From NCBI GenBank assembly GCA_030620095.1, contig JAUTXW010001636.1, forward strand, positions 62,001 to 126,000: a DNA stretch of 64,000 nt, given 5' to 3'. This DNA comes from Kuschelorhynchus macadamiae (taxonomy: Eukaryota; Arthropoda; Insecta; Coleoptera; Curculionidae). The translations under genes were made by a program, and so were the position numbers. Below, in pieces: positions 34,106-45,879 of this stretch (position 1 is its first letter; every line of letters starts with the position of its first letter). The notes under the pieces are model-generated. The model saw only the letters and a program-made list of their open reading frames with translations, did not search any database and was not told where the DNA came from.

Positions 34106-34304
34106 TATAAAAACTTAAGGTAAATGATATAATTTCTTATGTTTGCTTAGATAATATTATTTATATTATGTATCGAAACATTCCGTAGACAGACTAGTCT
34201 ACATGTTGAGGTATGTAATTATATTAAATATCTGCTTCAATTAATTTAAAGTTAAATATTTTTATTCAGTTGCGAAAAAGCCAAAAAAGATTTTTGTTTG
34301 TCAA

Positions 34305-34355
34305 AAACTCGTTAATCGTTCACCTACGGAACGTGATGTCAGAGCAAGTTTAGAA
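34305..34355 (+). CDS. 3' end of a host exon abutting TE sequence, tentative
   Basis: Immediately after the end of the inverted hammerhead repeat, an open stretch encodes KLVNRSPTERDVRASLE and ends at donor GAA|GTAAGC in phase 0. The next exon at 34727 starts in phase 0. No acceptor is visible upstream because TE sequence begins directly. The stretch may be the tail of the exon that starts at 24204, split by about 9.9 kb of TEs. It is short, so a chance reading frame next to a GTAAGC cannot be excluded. Confidence 0.35.
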
Positions 34356-34726
34356 GTAAGCACTTTGTCCTTTTTTTTCTAGGAGTTGTTGATTAAAGTC
34401 GTCCAGAAAATACAACTATAGTGACCCCCCCCTTTATTTTTTAAGCAAACTACGCTAGTGTTAAAATAATTTTTAATACCTAATAGTGAGGAGTATTTTT
34501 AATTATGGTAAGGATTTTTTGGTACCTATAAGGGCCATACTTTTCATAATATTCATTTTTTGTCCCATCTTCACAGAAATTTCTTATCTTATTTTAGTTC
34601 AAGGAACTTGTTCTAGAACGTTGGTAATGGAATCCATAAACATCCTGTATATTTAGAATGTATTATATTTTTAATTAATTCTTTTATAGAGATACTAGTT
34701 GATAATATTTATTTTTTCAATTACAG

Positions 34727-34877
34727 ATTTTGAAAAGTATTCCTTACTTGTGGAGATATAAGCTTAAGACTGAAATATATGGCTTAAATATGACGGCTCT
34801 GATCCAGTACAGTCACCCGAAATTATTTAAAGAACACACTACGCAGCTTACTTACGACAGTTGGCATGATGTTTTAG
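34727..34877 (+). CDS. Exon of the HPS3-like gene, tentative
   Basis: A 151-bp exon between acceptor TTCAATTACAG and donor TTTAG|GTAAAA. It encodes ILKSIPYLWRYKLKTEIYGL, MTALIQYSHPKLFKEH and LTYDSWHDVLG. From memory, HPS3 has an ...AVIPYANHELKEE.R.LWW..LLPEL... segment near its C-terminus, and Y, H, L, KE and W fall in the same order here. This is the strongest single piece of support for the HPS3 call. The exon ends one base into a codon and the exon at 55019 supplies the other two, so the 20-kb intron between them is phase-consistent. Confidence 0.5.
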
Positions 34878-35130
34878 GTAAAATTTTATTAAACCACGTC
34901 TTCGCACTTTTTTCGACAACTAAAATGTTGAGACTAACACTGATTTGCCAATCCAGTGTTAGTATCATACGTAAAATGTGTAGTTATATTTGATTTTTAA
35001 GTTTAACATAGAGTGGATGTTTAGGTATATGTTGGTTTTCTATACACCTTGTATTCAAAATGTCCATTATGCAGTTTTGTGACTAGAACACCTAAAAATA
35101 GAAGTTTGTTGTTTTTCTCTAACTCTAGAG
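34878..35130. other. Intron start, including hAT target duplication
   Basis: Intronic sequence up to the hAT insertion. The 8-bp duplicated target CTCTAGAG occupies 35123-35130. No coding motif is convincing. Confidence 0.5.
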
Positions 35131-35251
35131 CAGGGGTGCTCAAACTTGAACTGCTGGCGATCTACCTCAATATTTTTAGACTACTTACGATCGACTCTGA
35201 GAGGCTGCAAGTATGTGTGATGCAGGGTTGTCGTACATACACGATACATAC

Positions 35252-35282
35252 AACCTACCTACCTACCCACCTACCTAGGTAG
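35252..35282. repeat. (ACCT)n microsatellite
   Basis: A run of CTAC/ACCT tetranucleotide units near the left end of the hAT element. Confidence 0.7.
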
Positions 35283-35464
35283 AGTGTACCGTAGCATATA
35301 TAGATATTAGCTTTCCGCACAATATACATTATTTTAGTCAAGGTTTGGGTTAGGTTTAGTTAGGTTCTTCTCTACAATATCAATGAAAAAACTCATAGTT
35401 TTTTAAAATTCCGAGTTTATTGGTTGTTACAAAACAAAAGAGTTACATATGGTGTTAAACTTAA

Positions 35465-37289
35465 CTAAGAAGTGACATTGGATGTTGAAACGTGGCACTG
35501 CATGTCCTCAGCATACTTTTCATAAGATGGTACGTAACCGCTAAGTGCTAATCGCAAGCATGATGACATATAATCGTCAGTTAGTCGATTGCGATATTTT
35601 GACTTAATTATCTTCATTTCAGAAAATGCAGACTCGCACAAGTAAGTTGACCCAAACATTGCTGTCAGTTGAAGGGCGATTTGCCTTAGATTCGGATATT
35701 TATCTTCAGATATAAAACACCACAAATTTGTATCAGATGCTGTAGCTTTGAGATGTATATCTGCACCAACTCATTTTCAACAGAATATGAGTTCATATTA
35801 AACTGACTTGCTATTTCAGTAGCTAATTCGTCAATGTTTTTACTTGAAAAAGAATAACTCATAAATGATGCTACATTTGCCAATTTACTACAATCATAAA
35901 AACGCATTTCGAATTGTCCCAAAATATTTGATAATTCAGCCTCATATGTATCATAATTCAACTGAGGAATCCTTGCTTTCAAAGACGGAAAATGTTTCAG
36001 ATCCTTTCTTTTCAGTTGATCTATCATAAGTTGCAATTTACTTTTGAATGCGTTTACTGCGCTAATCATCTCAATAGCAGTTTTTCCTTTACATTGAAGC
36101 TCCAAGTTAAAGGTGTTTAAGTGCATTGTGATGTCAGTCAAAAATGCCAAATCAGTCAGCCATTTTTCGTTTTTCAACATCTGAGTGTCATCACCTCTTT
36201 CGTCTAGAAAAGCTGTTATTTCGGGAAATAATTCTTGAAACCTTTCTAGGAATTTTCCGCGACTCAACCACCTGACGTCCCTGTGAAGAACTAAATCAGT
36301 GTGTTCAGCTGACTCCCTATCTTCCAACTGCAACTTAAAGAGCCGCCGTTGCAAGCTACGTGCACGGATGGAATTTACAATTTTTGTTGCAATGCCCATA
36401 ATTTCCTCCGTGTTTAAAACTTTTGAACACAAAACTTGTTGATGCAATGGATTGAAAAAAATGAAGGGAAATCTTCATTAGCTTGACACAATGCCACAAA
36501 ACTATTTTTGTTTCCAGTCATTGCCGGTGCTCCATCGGTTGTAATGCACACTAATTTATATATTGGTAGCTTGTAGTGTTTTACAAAATTGAAGAAAACG
36601 TTATATATATCTTCGCCACGGGTCTTCCCCTTCAGAGGAATGATTGTTAAAAATTCTTCCTCAGCCAACATGTCATTGAATACCATCCGAATAAAAATAC
36701 ACAGCTGGGCAGTGTCTGTCATATCGGTGGATTCGTCGAACTGTAAAGAAAAGTATGTACATTCCATGATATCATTTCTAAGTTTATCTGCCATGTCCTG
36801 ACTCATGACTTCAATACGCCTTGTGACAGTCGGACGAGATAACTGAAGTTTTCTAATAGCAGACATGATTTCTGTTTTATTTTTAAAATCTCCAAATAAA
36901 GTCTCACCTGCTTCAATAAATGCTTCCTTCACAACCGATCCATCTTCGAATGGTTTCTTGTGTTTCGCCAATATATGAGATATTTTAAATGACGCGATCG
37001 TAGCAGCTTTTGATTGTTTGGCTGGTCTTGTGAATATGGTTTGTTCTTTTTTCAAACAAGATATCAAATAACGTAATTTTCGTTTTCTTAATTCACTCTG
37101 TGGCGGAAAATCCTTTTCATAGTTTTTCTGAACCGTTTTATGATGCCTCTCTAAGTTACCACGATTAGGTATTGCAACTAACGCACGACAAATAAGACAA
37201 ATGCACTTATCCTTCACCATACAAAACAAAAATTCTTCCTCCCAATCGTTATTAAAATGATACGTTTTAGATTTCTTCGCTGCTCTCAT
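35465..37289 (-). pseudogene. hAT transposase (ZBED5/GTF2IRD2-like), two frameshifts
   Basis: The minus-strand start MRAAKKSKTYHFNNDW is at 37289. A BED-type zinc finger follows (CICLICRALV...NLERHHK). The hAT core has FDESTDMTD (about 36740) and CITTDGAPAMTG (about 36545), then HRDVRWLSRGKFLERF, an alpha-helical insertion, and the dimerisation region with STYLCESAFSEMK near 35640-35600. It stops at 35465. Frame breaks near 36430 (after SIHCI) and near 35710 split the gene into three readable pieces. Apart from these it is nearly complete, close to the roughly 600-residue size of the family, so inactivation looks recent. Confidence 0.85.
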
Positions 37290-37659
37290 TTTGTACTATT
37301 TAATAATAAACTTTGTATCGACGTAGTATTGCCTTCAAGTTGCAATTGAGAATAACTCCAATTCCTGCAGGCGCAACATTTATATCGGCGTGAACGAAAG
37401 TCTCGAATGTTCCCGTCAAACGCGCCACCCGAAATTTCTAGAAAAGCGGCAAGAATAAAAATCCCGTCTTTTCTTTGACAGTACCGCGCGTTCCCTTGAT
37501 AAAGCCGCCTTTTGCCGCTAGCAGAGTGTTATTTTATTACGTAATAAATTTTTGTAGTTTGGTTAAGTACCTAGTTATTAAAAAAAAATTTCTTCTAGAG
37601 ATCTATTCAAAAAGCACTCGAGATCGACCGTTTGAACACTCCTGCTCTAGAGTAAGTTA

Positions 37660-39740
37660 TATTCTGGGATGCAGTGAATTTACGTGAGTCAGAAATTTTT
37701 CGAGCTCTTTATGTGTTGCCATATAATAAATATGTCATTCACATGGGCCGAATTTTAGATATAATGTTTACTGATGACTTCGTTAATGTTTTAATTTCAC
37801 CTTCTGATTTTCCACTCGTAAATATTGACCCATATCATCCAGCGATTGAAGTGAAGTACAAAATTAAATATGTTCCTCCAATTAAAAATTACAATCAAGT
37901 GGGTGTTTATCAGTTTTATCAAGCAAATTTCTCCAACTTAGATCTTTTTTATAAGCAGTATGACTGGTCTTTCTTATCGACTGAATCGGACATGGACAGA
38001 ATGGTTGAGCACTTTTATGAGGTTTTATTCCAGGGTATTAATAGATATGTCCCACGAAGATCGTTGTTGATAGTAAATATCCAAAATGGTTTGACCCTCC
38101 TTTAAGAAAGCTTATTGGGCAAAAGAATCCCCTTTACAAAAAATATAAAAGGACTGAACAACATGTCGATTATTTGGCATATTCTGACATACGACGTGAG
38201 GTTAAGCTTCGAACCGATATATATATTATCTTACATATGTCACACAAACTGAATTACTTATCCCAGAAAACATAAAATATTTTTGGACATTTGTACGTAA
38301 CTTAAGAAGGGACTCCAGTTTGCTCAATATCATGAGTTATGATGGTGAGGAATTTATTGGTTCAAATAACAGCGCAAATGCTTTTGCTGCTCACTTTCAG
38401 TCCTGCTATTCTCACCACCCCAATTTAGATTGTAGCAAGATTGGTCCCATAAGTTGTTCGGGAAAATTACTATCAACGTATTGTTTTACCGAGGCAGAAA
38501 TCTGTAATAAAATAAAGGGCCTTGATCTCTCCAGAAAGGCTGGTCCAGATGGAATCCCCACTATTCTATTGGTAAGATGTCAGTTATTGTCTCAGCCTCT
38601 GTGTATAAACTTTCAGAGATTTTTCAACCTAGGTTCCTTTCCTGAAATTTGGAAGTTTTCTACTCTCTTGCCAATCTTTAAATCTGGTGATAAAGGCGAT
38701 ATAAAGAATTATAGAGGTATTTCTTTACTTTCACACATACCAAAGCTATTTGAGGCAATTATCACCGATGATAGCTTTGAATCATTAAAACACTACATTA
38801 CGACTATGCAACATGGTTTCTATCGGGGTCGTTCAACGACTACAAATCTTGCAATATTTCAGAATTACTTAATGACATCGGTTAAAGCTGGCCAACAGAT
38901 TGATGTCATTTACACTGACATATCTAAGGCTTTTGACAGTGTTTGCCATCAGCTTCTATTATGGAAATTGCAGCAAATTGGGTTTTGTGGAAACTATCTG
39001 GAGTGGTTCAGATCATATTTATTTAATCGTCGTCAGCAGGTGAACTTGTCTGGTTCAGCTTCCACGGAGGTTGTTGTAACGTCGGGTGCTCCGCAGGGTT
39101 CACATATTGGACCAATTTTATTTTTACTCTTTATAAACGATATAGTGTCTTGTTTTAAAATATGTAAGTGCCTATTATATGCAGATGACTTAAAATTCTT
39201 TCTCGGTTTCCTATGACTCTAATCCACTGCAGTCTGACTTCAAATGGTCAATGGTGCCACAGTAATTATCTGCATCTTAACATTTCTGAAGTACTTCATT
39301 TCCATAAACGTATTAATCCCATACACTTCACCTACCTCATAGATGATTTACATCTTGAAGATGTTACTTCTTTTACCGATCTGGGTGTTATTTTTTATGA
39401 AAATTTAACTTTTAATATGCATATTGATAGCATTGTACTTAAGGGTTTTAGATTGCTGGGCTTTATAAAACGACATACAAAGCATGTGACTGATACCAAA
39501 GCAATGGGGTTTCTTTATAACTCATTGGTTAGGAACGTTTTGGAATACTGTTCTGCAATATGGAGTCCTTCATATCATCACATTGACAGAATCGAAAATG
39601 TACAAAATAGATTTGCAAGATACCTCTACCCTGTAATTTTGTTAGATTTATGTATTATGTTACTTTTGGACCTGAAATCGTTTTATCATTGTATATCTTT
39701 TTTTTTATTTACCTGTTTTTCCAGGGGTTATTTGACTTGA
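37660..39740 (+). pseudogene. Jockey-like LINE ORF2 fragment
   Basis: The end of the endonuclease domain is at 37675-37870 (ALYVLPYNKYVIHMGRILDIMF, FPLVNIDPYHPAIEV), then the linker. The RT spans about 38500-39215: LSRKAGPDGIPTILL, STLLPIFKSGDKGD, IYTDISKAFDSVCH, SGAPQGSHIGP and LLYADDLKFF. The thumb (39213-39740) has LEDVTSFTDLGVIF and VLEYCSAIWSPSYH. RT catalytic residues are intact. Frame breaks near 38105 and 39215, and truncation at both ends, disable it. It shares YADDLKFF and overall type with the minus-strand LINE at 12870. Confidence 0.8.
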
Positions 39741-39759
39741 TACTTTTTTGACGTTATTT

Positions 39760-40560
39760 GCGAATTCGTACCATTTGGAATATTTAGCATTCTGCAGTGT
39801 ACGTTTCATAACTTGGGCTTTAAACTTTCTCAAGAGGTTCTTTCTCGAAGTATATCATAAATAAATTCGCGACTACTGGTGATAGTTTGGACCCCATTTG
39901 AGCACCATCTATTTGTTTATACATTTGTCCATTGAATCAGAAATAAGTATTTCTAAGGCAATGCTCCGAGAGTTGTATTATATGTACCTGGAAATCCGTT
40001 CATAGCAATCCTGACCAATGCTTCGTCGATGGCAATACTGGGATTCGACTTGACCTCTAGGCTTGCTTTGATACCATCTTTTTCAAGAACGATGACTCGT
40101 ATTATTCGACTGAAATTCTCCGAATTTTTTACAAATGAATCGGCTTTTTCGACAGCTGGTTGCATAATATCAGCAATATATATTTCTGGTAGAGGCGAAT
40201 TAACAGCACTATCGATAGGTGTGATGAGCGCCCCTGGTTTGTGTATTTTGCGTAAACCATGCACAGAGTTTAGGACATCTGGTCAACTTTTCTCGTGATA
40301 CGATTTTTTGTTATATTTCGGGGTTTATTGGTGAGTTTTTTTATTTTATTTTTAGTTGTTTTTTCTAGGCATGTAGTCGCATCCCTCGGAATAGGCTTAT
40401 AACAATTGTCTTGTAGGATATCTTGCATTTTGTATGTAGCCTTGGGTATTCAACTACGGTTGCGTTTCCTTTATCTGCTGGAAGGATTGTGATGTCTTTA
40501 TTTTTTCGAAGGTTTGTCAGAGCCTTCTGTTCAGTGGTTTTGTTCCGATTGTTTGCTTGA
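39760..40560 (-). pseudogene. Penelope-like RT fragment
   Basis: On the minus strand, EQKALTNLRKNKDITILPADKGNATVV (about 40540-40450) is followed by HGLRKIHKPGALITPI (about 40264-40215). Then EKADSFVKNSENFSRIIR and an eroded LEVKSNPSIAIDEAL (the SFDVxSLFTxVP motif) follow. This is the N-terminal half of a PLE reverse transcriptase; the YVDD block is missing. It resembles the PLE at 10980 more than the 47177-53942 pair. Frameshifts are present. Confidence 0.65.
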
Positions 40561-40945
40561 TCTTAAACGGATAAATTATTAACAAATATTTTTTTATAGT
40601 AATAATAAGTTAACTCATTTGAATGGTAGGAAATATTTTAATTAACTGTTAAACAAAAGATTGTTATTATTGTACCAATAAATTTTCAAAACAAAATAGA
40701 AATATCACAAACCTGATTTTGTATATTTATTTTTTGAGTAGAAAGTTTGGTAAACACTTATTTGAAAAAGAGTGGGGGCTGGTTAAGAAAAGGATCAGAG
40801 CAAGATCAAGAGCAAGTGATACTAAGTAGAAGACAATCTTCTGTGAATCGGTATGAAAGTTCTATTGAGGTTAACTTGTATGTTGAGACAATTTCTGTTT
40901 TGTTTAAGTTCATTATTGATCTCCAGATCTTCAAGAATATCAAGT
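40561..40945. other. No gene seen
   Basis: AT-rich DNA between two PLE fragments. Open frames here show no family motif. Confidence 0.4.
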
Positions 40946-40949
40946 CTCA

Positions 40950-41590
40950 TCAAGTTATTGAATGAACATTAATCAAAAGCTTAGATTTGTTATTTGGATC
41001 AAAATTATGTTGACTAGGCTGAATGTGACTGCTAAATGGTGACTTATTAGGGTTGTTAGCATGTGTATTAATACGAACTGATAGAGGTTTGCAACTTCTA
41101 TGTATGTAAGTAGCATGACAATCAGAACAGTTAAGCTTATAAACTCGACTTTTGTTGAGTTTGTTTATTTTGTCTTCGCTGTTATTCAAAGACATTCCAA
41201 AATTCTTCTTAATTTTGTAATATTATTACAAAAAGATTTGAAATTTCTTTAAATTTGTTGTGTTAAATTGTTATTTAAAAAAGGAATTGAGACAAACCTA
41301 TCAACATCAAGTTCAGGTAATGGAAAGAGGGATTTTTTTCAAAAGTTAAGTTTTAACCTTGTTGATCTTGGTATTTATTAATTTTGGGTCATATCCGTTG
41401 CTAAAAGCAATTTGTCTTAACATGTTAATTTCTTCCCTATGGTCAGCTTCTGACATATCATCAGTTTGAGTTGGTTTTCTATAAATTTTGATCTATAAAT
41501 GGTGAGATCTAAGACATTAAGGGAGTCATTCTGTTCAGTTTCTAGTGTAAATTTAATGTTACTTATGTGTTTGATTAATCTTGTTTAATA
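40950..41590 (-). pseudogene. Penelope-like C-terminal fragment with GIY-YIG
   Basis: Minus-strand order is LETEQNDSLNVLDLTIYR near 41560 (the FLDLTI region after the RT), then LFPLPELDVDRFVSIPF, and VYKLNCSDCHATYIHRS with a following H...H segment (about 41150-41050). The VYKLxCxxCxxxYIGxT block of PLE GIY-YIG domains is clear, but YIG has changed to YIH. It is broken by stops. Confidence 0.65.
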
Positions 41591-41592
41591 TT

Positions 41593-41690
41593 AATGATAC
41601 ACCACTGGAGGGCTCCACAATTGAGAAAGACCTGGGTGTTATAGCTGACTGCAATGACTCAAATATATGTTTTATAGGAAATATGGATAT
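41593..41690 (+). pseudogene. LINE scrap
   Basis: About 30 codons (NDTPLEGSTIEKDLGVIAD) match the characteristic EKDLGV segment after the RT in Jockey/CR1 LINEs. It is wedged between two oppositely oriented PLE fragments. Confidence 0.5.
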
Positions 41691-41754
41691 TATCCAAAAC
41701 AAGGATATGATCATAACTTGTTATTGGATTGATTTAACAGATTATCTTCATACT

Positions 41755-43135
41755 TAAATTTGTCTAGTATATCTTTATAAAATTTTAAGAAATAAAATTA
41801 ATTCAACAGAAAGGAAAAAGGTTAGATATAGTATTAAAAGTAGGGAATACTTAGGTGTTAAATGTGAACTAGCTCTTAACAATATAGACAATGTCATGGA
41901 AAAGCACATAATAGCAAAATTAATTATTTCAGAATCTTTAGATTTGTCTGCTGGCCAGTTTTCAAATAATTTTATTATAGTTAAAAATATTAGGGAAAAA
42001 ATTGTATAAAATAATGTTAGATTCTCTTATTGCGCTGAAAAAAGAAGACTACATTAAAAAAACTATAGATTTTCTAAATCTTGATAACTTTAATAAAATA
42101 GATAAAGATCTGACATATATGTTTTAAAAAATGATTAAAAATGCAGTCAAAGAAAGTAATTTATTTACTGACAAAATAAAATACAGTTTAACGTTAATTA
42201 ACCCACAAGCACCGAAGCTATATTCTTTTATTATGTTACACAAAGACGATATGCCCATTTGGCCAGTAGTGTCGTATGTAACAGCTCCAGCACATCGGCT
42301 TTCTAACAAATTAAAGGAAATTATTAGTAAATTTTGTAATATTAATATTAAAGATATAATAATTCCAAATAACGCTATTTTAATTTCTTTGGATGTGCAG
42401 AACCTATTTACCAGTATCCTCCCTATTGAAGCTATGAACTTAGTGGATAATTTACTATTAAAAAACAAAGTCAACCCTATTGTTAAGAATGACATATTAG
42501 ATTTGTTGGCAGTGTGCCTTGATCAAAATTATTTTGAATTTAATGGCGCGGTCTATTTAAGTAAAGAAGGGGTAATGGTAACCCGTTAAGTTTTAGCTGA
42601 AATATTTCTTGATAATTTAGAACAAATAATAGATAATCACTCTGTACGAGACAAGTTTATTTATTGGTACAGATACATTGACGATATGTTGGCTTGTTTC
42701 ACAGGCACAGAGAAACAACTTAACCTCTTTCTAAATTCTATTAATAAATTACATCAAAATATAAGATTTACTTTATAATTAGAACAAAATAAGTCCATAA
42801 ACTTTTTAGATTTAAAAATCAGGAACAATAATAATAAACACAATTTTGAAATTTATCATAAACCATCCTATGCAGATATAACAATATATAATACATCAAC
42901 CCACACATTCACACATAATATGGCAGCTTTTCATAGTTTTGTACGTGGTTTAATTAATGTACCTCTGTCAACATAAAATTTTAACAAGGAACTTAATATT
43001 ATAAAACATATTGCAATTAATAATGGTTATCATGCAACTATAACAGACAAAATCGTAAATAGAGGACAATATAAAAAACCACTCAATTTTGTTTATCCTA
43101 ATTTCAATACAAAGATAATATTAAGTTTTACACAT
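41755..43135 (+). pseudogene. Penelope-like RT fragment
   Basis: Plus-strand frames read KNAVKESNLFTDKIKYSL, PKLYSFIMLHKDDMPIWPVV (the YGLPKIHK..PLRPI region, eroded), NAILISLDVQNLFTSI and, after a stop at 42587, FIYWYRYIDDMLACF (about 42655-42700). SINFLDLKIR, EIYHKPSYADI and HTHNMAAFHS follow. RYIDD replaces RYVDD, a common PLE variant. No GIY-YIG domain follows before the next element begins near 43200. Stops at 42009, 42127, 42587 and 42778 disable it. Confidence 0.7.
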
Positions 43136-43295
43136 TAACATATACTGGAAAAATTAGCACTAAAATACAGAAATGACTTAAAAAAGATATATATATAGAG
43201 TTAATATATATAATTTTCTTGGGTATAGAAAGTAATTGTGACTGAGGTTTTGGTAGTGTCACATATATTGTCAATTTTAAAAAAATATCATTTTT

Positions 43296-43329
43296 GACGT
43301 TTCGGCAGGAACACCCTTGCCTTCTTCAA
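43296..43329 (-). ncRNA. Hammerhead-like core in inverted pseudo-LTR
   Basis: The minus strand has TTGAAGA, AGGC, a loop containing AAGGGTGTTCCT, GCC and GAAACGTC. The first core box has T for the usual leading C. GTCAA pairs with a downstream TTGAC, but no cleavage triplet sits in the standard place. Confidence 0.4.
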
Positions 43330-43660
43330 AAAATTTTTATCCTAAAAACCAAAAACAAATCCCTACATTTCACAATAAAAACCTATCACTTTTAACTTGC
43401 CATGAAACGTAATTAATCAATTTAAAATTAAAATCTTAATAAAGAACAAATTTCACTTATTTTTACGAACATACGAAAATAACAAAAAAGACGACAACAA
43501 CATATCGTTTGCTGCTCGCTCTTGGGCGATATCACACTGATTTGGATTTTATTATTTTTAAAGAAAATAACCCATCGTTGGTATGGAAGGGAGGGGCAGT
43601 ATTTACTTTAGTTATATTATACCGAAATAGATTCTATTTAACACATCTATATCCTTTTTG

Positions 43661-45590
43661 TCATTTATGGCATGTTTGTTTTTTTTTTATTTCTATTGAC
43701 TCATAGATTTCCCTTTTCTTTTTATGTAACTCAGTTTTTAAAATCTTTGTTCGGTCAAAATCGAAAGTATGATTATTTTGTTGTGCGTGTTTAGATAATG
43801 CAGTTTGGTTTTTCTTATCGTACTTGTGGCCATGTAATCTTGACTGTAGATATTGTTGTGTCTGCCCAATATAAACACCATCACAATCCTTGCATGGTAC
43901 CTGATATACTATATGTGTTTTTTGAAGTTTTGAATTTTTTGTCTTAAGTTTTGTGTAATGTTGATTCAGCAAATTATATCCCCTATGGGCAACTTGTACG
44001 TTATATTTAGAAAATAAATGATTAAATTGTTCGGATAGCCCCTGTATGTATGGTAGTGTGAAGTAATTTTTTTTGTTGTTTTATTTGACTGATTTGTTTT
44101 TTGGTGACCCAGATTGTTGTAAAATTTATTGATTCGTTTTTTGAAAACTGAATTGATTAAATGCGTAGGATAATTATTTTTTCTAAGAGCTTCTTTTGCT
44201 TTTTCGATTGATTCTCTTCGAAACTCTGGATCTGAAAATTGGATTGCTCTATCAGCCAGGCCAATAATGACAGATTTTTCTGGGTAAGAGGGTGATGGGA
44301 TGAGTAATGTGTGTATCTACTAGACCATGTTTGTTTTGTATACCACTGTGTTCTGATGGTGTTGTTTTTTCTGTGTAGTGTTATATCAAGAAAGCTTATT
44401 TTTTGGTGTTTTTCGATTTCAATGGTAAACTGTAATTTTGGATGGTAGCTGTTAAACATTGATAGTATGTAATCGGTTTTTTCTTTGGGTACTAGAGTGA
44501 TACAATCGTCAACATGTCTATAGAAGAATGGTAAATTAAAATCCAGTTTCGGTATTATATTTTCTTCTAAATTCTCAAGAACAAGTTGTGCAATTACGCT
44601 AGATATACTTGCACCCATTGCACATCCTTCTGTTTGCTTATATATTTTATCTTTGTACAAAAAATATGTCGAATTTAGTGTTAGCTCTACGGCTTCCATA
44701 AATTCGTCAAGTGGTATATCTGTGTACTTTTTTATGTCATTCCATTTATTTTTTATTATGTCTTTTGCTAGATTTATTGGCACGTTTGTATATAGGGAAA
44801 TTACATCTAAAGATATTAAAATATGATTATGTGGTACATGAAAGTGTTTTAATTTTTCCTTAAAGTGAGAGGAATCTTTAATATAGTACTGGTTTTGGTT
44901 TTTTACTTTTGAAATTATATTTTTTAAAAAACTTGACAAGGCATTGAATGGGGACTGAATGCGAGATACAATAGGGCGAAGGGGAATTCCCTCTTTATGA
45001 AGTTTAGGGAGCCCGTAAATTTTTGGTGGAAGAGCATTATTAATTTTTAATTTTGAAGCGGTATCAGGTGAAATGTAACCTTTTTTATTCCACTTCTCTA
45101 TTAGATCATTATTCTTTTTTTGATATTGTTTGGTTGGGTCGGCTTTGATTTGTTGGTACGTTGTGGTGTCATTTAGTAAAATATTTATTTTGTTGTCATA
45201 TTCTTGTGTTTCCATAATGACAGTTTTATTTGATTTGTCAGGTTTTAAAATAGTCAAATTGGGATGTTCTTTTAGGAAGGATTTAGTTTTTTTAATTTTC
45301 CTATTCAGTTCCTTATTTTCAAATTTAAAATTATTTTTGTTTTTAAAGTTTGTTAAAATGTTGCAACTTTTAGTTCTTAATTCGTCTTTTGTTGAGGTGT
45401 TAAGGTTAGAAATTGAGGTTTCAATGCTGCAAATTTTGTCAGGAATGGGTATATCTTTTGATTGTTGAATAGGTACCGCAAAGTTTGGCCCTAAACTTAA
45501 GACTTCGTTAGCATATTCGGGAATTTCAATGTTTGTTAGGTTTTCCACCCAAAGATTGTGCGTGTTCGACATGTTTTTGTTTGAAATTTC
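43661..45590 (-). pseudogene. Penelope-like RT plus GIY-YIG, frameshifted
   Basis: Minus-strand order is NTHNLWVENLTNIEIPEYAN (near 45560), LTILKPDKSNKTVIME (about 45260-45215), IYGLPKLHKEGIPLRPIVS, ILISLDVISLYTNVP (about 44820-44775), EGCAMGASISSVIAQLV and PFFYRHVDDCITLVP (about 44530-44490), then ISFLDITLHRK. After a break near 44290-43975 the endonuclease follows: HIVYQVPCKDCDGVYIGQTQQYL at about 43915-43850, with LHGHKYDKK and SKHAQQNNHTF. The RT is intact apart from RHVDD (usually RYVDD). The protein is clearly related to the pair at 47177-53942 but diverged. Confidence 0.8.
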
Positions 45591-45879
45591 CGCAAGTCTG
45601 TTTATTTTATTTATGTTTCTTTCCTAACATTTTTCAAAGTATATTTCGTTTTGACCAAGCACGTATTCTTTAAAACTGTTAAAAATATTAGTTGGTAGAA
45701 TTTGTTTCAGATTTGCATCTATTTTTAATAAGTCATGTTCTATCCTTCCCTATTTAAATATGGTGTCGGATATTAACAAGTTTAAAGTTTCTCTTTGAAA
45801 ACGATTGAGGACAGTTGTTGTAAATTTACGTTTCAGGTTTACATTAACAAAGGATATATGGTTTATATTAAATTTTATC

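Larger units (their letters stand above)
29133..34303. repeat. Tandem segmental duplication with hammerhead arrays
   Basis: Unit 1 is 29133-31860 and unit 2 is 31861-34303. In both, the same 1168 bp (ending at 30300 and 33028) precedes the first hammerhead copy. Each unit then has minus-oriented ~402-414-bp repeats followed by an inverted partial copy (31738-31860 in unit 1, 33787-34303 in unit 2). Unit 2 carries fewer minus-oriented repeats and a longer inverted segment. The units are nearly identical where they align, so the duplication is recent. Confidence 0.75.
35131..37644 (-). mobile_element. hAT transposon with 8-bp target duplication
   Basis: The element spans 2514 bp. Its ends, CAGGGGTGCTCAAACTT on the left and the inverse of CAGGAGTGTTCAAACGG on the right, are imperfect TIRs beginning CAG. 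They are flanked by identical CTCTAGAG at 35123-35130 and 37645-37652. An 8-bp duplication and CAG ends are diagnostic for hAT. The transposase is on the minus strand. Confidence 0.9.

Noticed and set aside
35049..35282. Frame with a CPLC-like start considered as a host exon
   Set aside because: It crosses the hAT target duplication into the transposon end, so it is a chance fusion frame.
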